Shown: positions 38,436 to 44,025 of the stretch, one piece after another | Layout: every line of letters starts with the position of its first letter | Numbering within the stretch: position 1 is the stretch's first letter | Source: Enterococcus durans NBRC 100479 = LMG 10746 | GTDB lineage: Bacteria; Bacillota; Bacilli; Lactobacillales; Enterococcaceae | NCBI RefSeq assembly: GCF_001544215.1 | Contig: NZ_BCQB01000027.1 | Location: 1 to 44,025 of the forward strand | Direction: 5' to 3' | Length of the DNA: 44,025 nt | Program-made: the position numbers and the translations under genes | Notes under the pieces: model-generated | Database searches by the model: none | Told to the model about the DNA's origin: nothing | What the model saw: only the letters and a program-made list of their open reading frames with translations

Positions 38436-39384
38436 TTACTGATCCTCCTTTTTTTCTAAAAATTTTTTTAGCAGACAATTCCCAAGTTCCTAACAAGCCA
38501 CCTGGTTTGAAAATCATGATGATGATCAATGCCAAAGAATAAATGATCATTCGCAAAGAACCAAAATCCTGTAGATACATATTTAATACGCCTAGAACAA
38601 TTGCGGCTACTATTGAACCTGTTACACTGCCTATTCCACCAAATACCACGATGATCAAGATATCGATGGACTTTTGAAACGCAAAGTTTTTCGGCGCAAT
38701 CGATCCAATATAGCTTGCAGATAATGCACCTGCGATACTTGCAGTTGCCGCACCGATCACAAAAGCGATAACTTTGTATTTTGTTGTGTTGACTCCCATA
38801 GATTCTGCAGCAATCTCATCATCACGAATCCCCATTGTTACCCGACCAGCACCACTATGGATATAGTTAACCGTGATCAACGTTGTAACGATCACAAATC
38901 CATAGACTAAAGGCCAGTTGACGAAAGACGGAATCCCGAATAGTCCAGAAGGTCCGTTTGTTATACTTTCCATATTAACGATCGCAATACGAATGATTTC
39001 TGCAACCCCTAAAGTCGCAATCGCTAAATAATCTCCCTTTAGTCGTAATGTTGGAATCCCTACAACAAGTGCAACCACTGAAGATAATAAAATTCCTACG
39101 ACTATTCCTGTAAAGAAGCCACCCATCGTTGGATTGTTCATCGCAAATAGCGAACCACAATAGGCGCCGATCGCCATAAATCCTGCGTGCCCTAATGAGA
39201 ACTGACCAGAAAAGCCAATAACCAAATTCAATCCAACGGCTAAAATAATATTGATGCCGATTGTTACGATAATATTATCGATAAATAAATTGACTAACCC
39301 ACTGCTGTAAGCGGCGTACAGTACGCCATATATAGCCAGCAACAAAACTAGCCAAAAAATATTGAGTTTCAATCGTTTTTTCAT
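38416..39384 (-). CDS. livM: Branched-chain amino-acid ABC permease LivM
   Basis: The protein of about 322 residues has eight to nine hydrophobic segments. GINIILAVGLNLVIGFSGQFSLGHAGFMAIGAY (residues 40-75) is the LivM signature, and SMGVNTTKYKVIAFVIGAA holds the ATPase contact. I chose ATG 39384, which has AGGTG at good spacing; a GTG nine bases earlier abuts the livH stop. With LivH it makes the membrane channel. Confidence 0.9.
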   Translation of the reverse strand: MKKRLKLNIFWLVLLLAIYGVLYAAYSSGLVNLFIDNIIVTIGINIILAVGLNLVIGFSGQFSLGHAGFMAIGAYCGSLFAMNNPTMGGFFTGIVVGILLSSVVALVVGIPTLRLKGDYLAIATLGVAEIIRIAIVNMESITNGPSGLFGIPSFVNWPLVYGFVIVTTLITVNYIHSGAGRVTMGIRDDEIAAESMGVNTTKYKVIAFVIGAATASIAGALSASYIGSIAPKNFAFQKSIDILIIVVFGGIGSVTGSIVAAIVLGVLNMYLQDFGSLRMIIYSLALIIIMIFKPGGLLGTWELSAKKIFRKKGGSVNDVTKG

Positions 39385-39393
39385 GGCGTTCAC

Positions 39394-40272
39394 CTACACT
39401 TTCTCTTTAACATTTTTCCCTAGTATTCCTGCAGGGAGAACCAGTAAAATCAAAATCAGTACAGCATACACAACAGCATCTTTATACATGGATAAGCCAA
39501 GTGCATTCGCAATCGTTTCGATCATCCCAATCAAAAAGCCACCTAGAGCTGCTCCTGGAATACTACCGATTCCACCTAATACTGCTGCGACAAATGCTTT
39601 CAACCCTGGCACAGTTCCCATCGTCGGATCGATCGAATTGTAATAAAGACCGATCAAGACACCAGCAGCAGCGGCTAAAGCTGATCCTAATGCAAAAGTA
39701 AAGGAAATCGTACGGTTGACATTGATCCCCATCAGTTGGGCTGCATCACTATCGACACTAACTGCCCGCATCGCTTTCCCCATCTTTGTCTTCTTGATGA
39801 TCAACTGTAATAAAATCATCAAGATCAAGGCAATTGCTAAGATCAACAATTGGATATTACTGATCGTGATGAATCCTAAATGATATTCGACTCTTTTGAT
39901 CACTTGAGGAAACGCCCGATTATTCGAACCGAAGAAATAGATCATGATATTTTGAAGAAAATACGAGACACCTATCGCTGTAATCAATGCAGCGATCCTC
40001 GTTGATTTTCTCAAAGGACGATAAGCTAAAAATTCGACTACTACCCCTAATATTGCCGCTCCGATCATTGAAATGATCATTGCGATAAAAAAGTTCAAGT
40101 GTAATTGGTTAATTAAGTAAAAACCAATGAAACTTCCAATCATATATACTTCACCATGAGCAAAGTTGATCAAGCCAATAATGCCATAAACCATTGTATA
40201 GCCTAATGCCAATAAGGCGTAAATGCTTCCTAGAAAAAGACCATTTACTAACTGTTGAAGAATGACTTCCAT
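39394..40272 (-). CDS. livH: Branched-chain amino-acid ABC permease LivH
   Basis: This 292-residue protein has about eight hydrophobic segments. LQQLVNGLFLGSIYALLALGYTMVYGIIGLINFAHGEVYMIG is the LivH N-terminal hallmark (quoted here as adjoining motifs LFLGSIYALLALGYT and INFAHGEV). MGINVNRTISFTFALGSALA holds the ATPase contact. It follows livJ by 166 bases, beyond the hairpin at 40388, so LivJ is probably made in excess over the pore. Confidence 0.9.
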   Translation of the reverse strand: MEVILQQLVNGLFLGSIYALLALGYTMVYGIIGLINFAHGEVYMIGSFIGFYLINQLHLNFFIAMIISMIGAAILGVVVEFLAYRPLRKSTRIAALITAIGVSYFLQNIMIYFFGSNNRAFPQVIKRVEYHLGFITISNIQLLILAIALILMILLQLIIKKTKMGKAMRAVSVDSDAAQLMGINVNRTISFTFALGSALAAAAGVLIGLYYNSIDPTMGTVPGLKAFVAAVLGGIGSIPGAALGGFLIGMIETIANALGLSMYKDAVVYAVLILILLVLPAGILGKNVKEKV

Positions 40273-40387
40273 ATACTCACTTCCAATATCATTTATTTAA
40301 AAAGTAAACAACTCATGCTTTCGTACCAGATCCATATAAAACAAAAAAATCATGGAACGATTTTTTATCCCATACCCGTTGCTTTTT

Positions 40388-40436
40388 TTTCAAAAAAGAA
40401 AGGGCAAGACAACCTTCATTGTCTCTGCCCTTCTTC
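40388..40436 (-). terminator. Hairpin after livJ (partial terminator)
   Basis: AAGGGCAGAGACAA and TTGTCTTGCCCTT pair around a six-base loop and are followed by TCTTTTTT on the minus strand, starting just after the livJ stop. Read-through would supply livH to livF. Confidence 0.75.
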
Positions 40437-40438
40437 CA

Positions 40439-41605
40439 TTATTCTGGGTTTACTGCATCAGCTGAACTTTCTTTTCCGTTCGTCAAGCCAAGAACAACAG
40501 CAGATTTTTCAGGGTTATGATTTTTATCAATAGAGATCGACCCTGTTACGCCTTTAAAGTCTTTCAAATTCGCTAGACCTTTTTGGATAGAAGCGGAATC
40601 AGTTCCTTCTTTTTCTGCTGCTTGTTTAACCATATAAACAGCATCATATGCTAATGCGGCAAATTGAGAAGGTGCCGTATTGTATTTCTTTTGGAAAGCA
40701 TCAACAAAGGCTGGGACTTTGTCGCTTGCAGGAGCACTTGTTGAAAAGTGAGCTGTGTAATAAATGTTCGATGCATTTGCTGCACCTGCAGTTTCAACGA
40801 ATTTTTCATCTCCAAAACCGTCTGCGCCGACAATCGCTTGTTTGATACCCATTTCACGTGCTTGTTTAACAATCAAGCCTGCTTCTGTATAATAAGCTGG
40901 AATATAAAGAACATCGAAATCTTTATCTTTGATATTTGTTAAAATTGCTTGGAAGTCTTTATCACCTGCTACAAAGTTTTCTTCATCAACGATTTGGCCT
41001 TTGTATTCATCTTTGAATGCTTTTGAAAGACCTTTTGCATAATCACTTGAACTATCACTTAGAATAACTGCTTTTTTCGAATTTAGTTTATTATCAGCAT
41101 ATTGTGCTAAGATCGTTCCTTGGAAACTATCTTGGAAACAAGAACGGAAAGCATATTTTTGAACTTTGTCCCCATCAACTGTGATCGAATCATCTGTACC
41201 TGATGGTGTGATCATCGGAACGCCTGCTTTTGTTAGGTTAGCCAATGAAGATTTAGAGGCACCGGAAGTCGCAGGTCCGATCTGGGCTACTACTTTCTCA
41301 TTCGTTGCCAAGTTAGCTGAAACAGAAGCTGCTTCATCATTATCTGATTTATTATCTTTATCGACGATTTCAATCTTCTTGCCGTCAATCCCTCCGTCTT
41401 TATTGATTTCATCAACAGCCAGTTTGATACCGTCTGATTCTACATCTCCATATGCTGCTACGGCTCCAGATAATTCCAGATTCACCCCTAACTTAAAGGT
41501 CTTCGCATCCGCGCTGTTCCCCTCTTTTTTTACGGAAGTCCCGCTTCCACAGCCGGCAAGTGCCAATGCAGCCGCTGCTACTAGAAATATCATTCTTTTT
41601 TTCAT
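40439..41605 (-). CDS. livJ: Branched-chain amino-acid binding lipoprotein LivJ
   Basis: This 388-residue lipoprotein has a signal peptide ending in the lipobox ALAGC (Cys near residue 19). The mature type I periplasmic-binding fold starts FKLGVNLELSGAVAAYG and has IDGKKIEIVDKDNKSD and IGPATSGASKSSLANLTKAGVPMITPS, the branched-chain amino-acid binding pattern (quoted as separate motifs, Ser residues near 104 and 110 contact the ligand carboxylate). It is anchored outside the membrane and delivers leucine, isoleucine or valine to LivH-LivM. The ATG has a GGGGGA site, and a near-consensus promoter lies upstream. Confidence 0.9.
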   Translation of the reverse strand: MKKRMIFLVAAAALALAGCGSGTSVKKEGNSADAKTFKLGVNLELSGAVAAYGDVESDGIKLAVDEINKDGGIDGKKIEIVDKDNKSDNDEAASVSANLATNEKVVAQIGPATSGASKSSLANLTKAGVPMITPSGTDDSITVDGDKVQKYAFRSCFQDSFQGTILAQYADNKLNSKKAVILSDSSSDYAKGLSKAFKDEYKGQIVDEENFVAGDKDFQAILTNIKDKDFDVLYIPAYYTEAGLIVKQAREMGIKQAIVGADGFGDEKFVETAGAANASNIYYTAHFSTSAPASDKVPAFVDAFQKKYNTAPSQFAALAYDAVYMVKQAAEKEGTDSASIQKGLANLKDFKGVTGSISIDKNHNPEKSAVVLGLTNGKESSADAVNPE

Positions 41606-41647
41606 TTTTGTGTCCCCCTAATTAAATTAAAGCTGAATATGTATTAA

Positions 41648-41676
41648 AATATACTCAAAAAGAAAACAGTTGTCAA
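41648..41676 (-). promoter_or_regulatory. Promoter of the liv operon
   Basis: On the minus strand TTGACA (41671-41676) and TATATT (41648-41653) are 17 bases apart. This near-consensus promoter lies 43 bases before the livJ start. CodY control is expected in this family but no clear CodY box was confirmed by eye. Confidence 0.8.
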
Positions 41677-41739
41677 TGAATTTTCTGAAAATTTTGAGAA
41701 TTCAATTTATTCTGTATATTACATCGCCTTGTGAACCAT

Positions 41740-41785
41740 AAAAAAAAGAATCAACCTGAGTATCCATCAGAATTGATTCTTTTTC
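41740..41785 (-). terminator. Bidirectional terminator upstream of the liv promoter
   Basis: AAAGAATCAA and TTGATTCTTT pair around an 18-base loop, with T runs on both sides. It shields the liv promoter from transcription coming from the right. Confidence 0.65.
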
Positions 41786-42242
41786 GAGATTTTAATGGGG
41801 GTTCTCATGTTTATTTAATTCTAATAAGAATGACTAATATAGCTTCATTTCCTATTAGCTTCAAGAGAATGTTGCTCTTACTTTTCTAAAAGACAGCAAC
41901 GAAAGGACTATTTATTAGTTATTTTTATTTCTTTATTGCTTAACTTTTTTCATTTGGCTCAGTTAGTTACGCTTTGACATTGACAAGTCAACATTTTGAC
42001 ATTTTTTCCCCATTGATGCCAAAGTTATACGCCCCATCAATCATACTGTTCACATGCTGAATTAGCAGTAAATATTATATACACGATGATCCCTTCAACA
42101 CTAATCCCCATTTTTATTCAACGCAAGCGTTACCACTTTTTTCATTTTTTAGAAAGATCAGTCTTAGTTTTTTAGTTGAAGGATTCTATTTAGGTAGCAT
42201 AGAGGAATCCACTTTTATTTGTTGGATTTTCTTCGCTTCTGG
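41786..42242. other. AT-rich intergenic region without a clear gene
   Basis: No convincing gene was found on either strand. The stretch holds a cluster of TTGAC motifs at about 41975-42005 (TTGACATTGACAAGTCAACA and a further TTGACA) and the dyad AACGC-aa-GCGTT at 42120-42131, which resembles a LacI-family or CcpA half-site pair. It may be the 3' untranslated region of the gene at 42243 or a decayed gene. Confidence 0.35.
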
Positions 42243-42791
42243 TCAACTAAGATACCACAGTGTGACAATGTCTCCTTCATTCAATTCTCTATCAGCTTTT
42301 CCATAAACATTCATTGAACCTATAAAGGAAAGAATACAGTAATAATTGACTTGCTTATTCACTGAAAAATAGTATTTATTATTGATTTCAACTCTATAAC
42401 TGTCATTCAATTGAGTACTATTTCTCGGGATACTAAAATACACTTCTGTTCGGTTATCTTTATTCAAAGCCACCGATAACTTCCCATCGAATGAAATATT
42501 GGTTTCCTCACTTACTTCAATAAACAATCCTTTTGCATCTTCAGGATTCCATTGTGCAGCGCCAGTATTTTCGTGTGTCTGTAATACTTTATACTCCTTT
42601 CCCTTGTAACTAACGATTTCATTCAAATTGTATAACTCTGGATTTTCAATTGTGCCTACTTTCCATTCTCTGACACTCGTAGCTACCTCTTGGATGTTAT
42701 TTTCTTGCATGACCGTCTGAGTTGCCCCCTGGATCGTCCCACCAAACATACCAAGTGCGATTCCTAAAACTAACAAATTTTTCTTTTTCAT
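42243..42791 (-). CDS. Secreted protein with a carbohydrate-binding (CBM5/12-like) module
   Basis: This 182-residue protein has a signal peptide (cleavage near residue 23, IQGATQ). The segment at about residues 42-92 has the spacing of chitin-binding CBM5/12 modules (W-x5-NPELYNLNEIVSYKGKEYKVL then H-x-x-x-GAAQWNPED), with the conserved aromatic residues. The C-terminal 90 residues look beta-rich and end with DIVTLWYLS. I do not recognise that domain. There is no catalytic domain, cell-wall anchor or lipobox, so it is released or loosely bound. A very good GGAGGAG site precedes the ATG and a TATAAT-like -10 lies about 45 bases upstream. Confidence 0.65.
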   Translation of the reverse strand: MKKKNLLVLGIALGMFGGTIQGATQTVMQENNIQEVATSVREWKVGTIENPELYNLNEIVSYKGKEYKVLQTHENTGAAQWNPEDAKGLFIEVSEETNISFDGKLSVALNKDNRTEVYFSIPRNSTQLNDSYRVEINNKYYFSVNKQVNYYCILSFIGSMNVYGKADRELNEGDIVTLWYLS

Positions 42792-43319
42792 GATTCTCCT
42801 CCGTTTTTTTTGATTTTTGTTACAATTTGATTATAATATGATTTGAAAACACTTTTCCTACACTTTTTACAAAAATAATTAAAAAACGTTATTTTATAAT
42901 TAGAATAAGAAGTATAATTATGCTATTTCGAAAGTATTACGTATATTAAATACTGCTTAAACCGTTACTAATTTTGATATCTGATAAATTATACCTATCT
43001 GATAGTATATGTATGATATTTGTTGTTTTTAATTTACTTTGTTATTATTTATTGCTTACACCAAAAGAACAAGAGGTCGAGACAAATCTAAAAATTAGCT
43101 TTGTCTCGACCTCTTGTTTTTCTTATCACTCCAATAAATGATAAAAATGAAAAGGACTAAAATATTTTTCATCTATTATCAAATAAACTATAACTAAAAG
43201 TTACTACGCTATAGTTTCTTGTAGTTTAGAGGATAGTTAAATCGTAAACTAACTCCTACAATATAGATTGAAAACTACCTAATCTATAAACTTCCTAAGT
43301 GACGAGATTATCCTTGAAA
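42792..43319. other. AT-rich region between the carbohydrate-binding gene and the GH42 remnant
   Basis: No gene is seen. It carries a TATAAT-like sequence (complement of 42830-42835) for the gene at 42243, a bidirectional hairpin of the GGGACA family at 43068-43118, and the 3' flank of the truncated GH42 gene. Confidence 0.4.
43068..43118. terminator. Bidirectional hairpin of the GGGACA family
   Basis: AACAAGAGGTCGAGACAAA and TTTGTCTCGACCTCTTGTT are perfectly complementary, around a loop shared in sequence (ATCTAAAAAT) with the copy at 35571. A T run follows on the plus strand. It could end the GH42 transcript. Confidence 0.8.
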
Positions 43320-43766
43320 TCATTTTTTTGCAACGTAAACCACTCGTACTTCATAAGGTGCTAATAAAAGCTGCAGTGGCACTGCCTGGTTGGTTTCCAA
43401 ATCAACCACGTTACGAACCAGTGTCAGCTGCTGCTCTTGCTCAGAAAAATTCATGATAAAGTAATAGTCTCGCTCAGCATTTGTTCTCCCTTGAATCGAC
43501 ACTTCTGGATTAGGCTTTGCAATAGCATCTTCTGTAAGATTAAGTTCACTAGCCAACTGTCCATAAAAATGTTTGAAAAAATCATGACTGGTACGAGCAG
43601 CTAAATAATAAGCTGTACCTCTGCCAAAACAATTCTTCGTTATTGCAGGTGTGCCATGATAAAACTCTGACTGATAGACTCCTAACACTTGCGCTGATTT
43701 TGCTTCGATAACTGCTGAGTAATCCTTCGTCTCAAAAAAATGATCTTGGAATGGCAACAGTTTTTT
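43320..43766 (-). pseudogene. GH42 beta-galactosidase, C-terminal remnant
   Basis: The frame encodes about 149 residues matching the end of GH42 enzymes: LLPFQDHFF, VLGVYQSEFYHGTPAITKN, GRGTAYYLAARTSHDFF and a closing beta domain with YYFIMNFSEQ. Catalytic domains of GH42 enzymes are N-terminal to this, and about 500 residues are missing. The break coincides with the end of an IS3-family element, whose terminal bases supply a TTG that could only restart a nonfunctional fragment. The gene was destroyed by the insertion or by a rearrangement at it. Confidence 0.75.
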
Positions 43767-44025
43767 TGACAAATTTTATAAGGTGCAGAACTTCTTTCCG
43801 TATGCTATTCCGATTGTCCTTGACAATGAGCCTCCTCGGATGTGACGATCTTCGGCAGGAGCTAACAGTTAAAGTTAGACTGCCTCGCTAGCGTTAGCAC
43901 ATCCGAGCTCATTATCAAGGATTCGCTGCGCCAATCTCTGGTTACGGTAACCAACCGGTGTCTCGTAGCCAAGTGTACCGTGCAACCGAAGGTGGTTCCA
44001 CCAATTGACATAGTCAAATAACTCT
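43767..44025 (-). mobile_element. IS3-family insertion sequence, right end (runs off the window)
   Basis: The element begins TGACAAATTTTATAAGGTGC within the GH42 gene and holds the 3' end of a transposase gene. Near the end a long inverted repeat (TCCTTGACAATGAGC... and ...GCTCATTATCAAGGA, 43817-43921) forms a terminator-like hairpin overlapping the transposase C-terminus. The left end is outside the window, so target duplication cannot be checked. The IS group is probably IS150-like, by the transposase ending. Confidence 0.7.
43875..44025 (-). CDS. IS3-family transposase, C-terminal part
   Basis: The final 49 codons are visible: ELFDYVNWWNHLRLHGTLGY, then ETPVGYRNQRLAQRILDNEL, ending EAV. 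The WWN-x-x-R-x-HG-x-LGY-x-TP pattern is the standard end of IS3-family OrfB integrases, which carry the DDE catalytic triad further upstream, outside the window. The gene is partial only because of the window edge. Confidence 0.85.
   Translation of the reverse strand, partial: ELFDYVNWWNHLRLHGTLGYETPVGYRNQRLAQRILDNELGCANASEAV

Noticed and set aside
41166-41621. 151-codon plus-strand frame
   Set aside because: It is antisense to livJ, which has a signal peptide, ligand-binding motifs and a good start. The shadow has none.

Overview
The window looks like an Enterococcus chromosome, most likely the E. faecium group. The DNA is AT-rich with strong AGGAGG-type ribosome binding sites. It carries an LPXTG surface protein, a T-box leader, a Mga-like regulator, LacL/LacM-type beta-galactosidase and an enterococcal-looking family of 'GGGACA...TGTCCC' hairpin repeats. 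The assignment rests on gene content read by eye, not on a database search.

Layout. 1-3400 is an accessory patch on the minus strand. It holds a split unknown gene between two copies of a holin-like type I toxin locus, a bacteriocin-like secreted protein with a probable immunity protein, and a frameshifted zinc-ribbon miniprotein. 3400-8000 is housekeeping: cystine transporter TcyP, a DUF1149 protein, a HAD phosphatase, a phosphoglycerate mutase paralogue, a zinc-ribbon membrane protein and a soluble LCP-like protein. 8100-9950 is a three-gene operon of two DUF1538 membrane proteins and a P-II-like protein. 10200-23250 is a sugar-use island: a lipoprotein binding protein and two permeases (no ATPase), a divergent YesN/YesM-type two-component system, then alpha-galactosidase, lacL and lacM under a divergent LacI-family regulator, with cre/operator-like sites. 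23500-25000 is a methionine-synthase-like gene behind a Met-type T-box leader. 25000-29400 is a MerR regulator facing a heterodimeric ABC exporter across a textbook MerR promoter with a 19-bp spacer.

29500-35570 is a surface locus: a membrane protein with Asp-box (BNR) repeats, an LPXTG protein with about ten DUF285 leucine-rich repeats and four Ig-like repeats, and a divergent Mga-type regulator. 36200-41700 is a branched-chain amino-acid ABC operon, livJ-livH-livM-livG-livF, ending in a CBS-ACT protein. The right end carries a secreted protein with a chitin-binding-like module, then the C-terminal remnant of a GH42 beta-galactosidase cut by an IS3-family element that runs off the window.

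Five genes are broken by what look like single-base indels, several of them in A/T runs: the unknown gene at 50-641, the zinc ribbon at 2615, the MerR gene, the second ABC exporter gene and the Mga-like gene. This many in 44 kb raises the question of assembly indels versus real decay. The least characterised units are the DUF1538/P-II-like operon, the bacteriocin-like pair and the soluble LCP-like protein.
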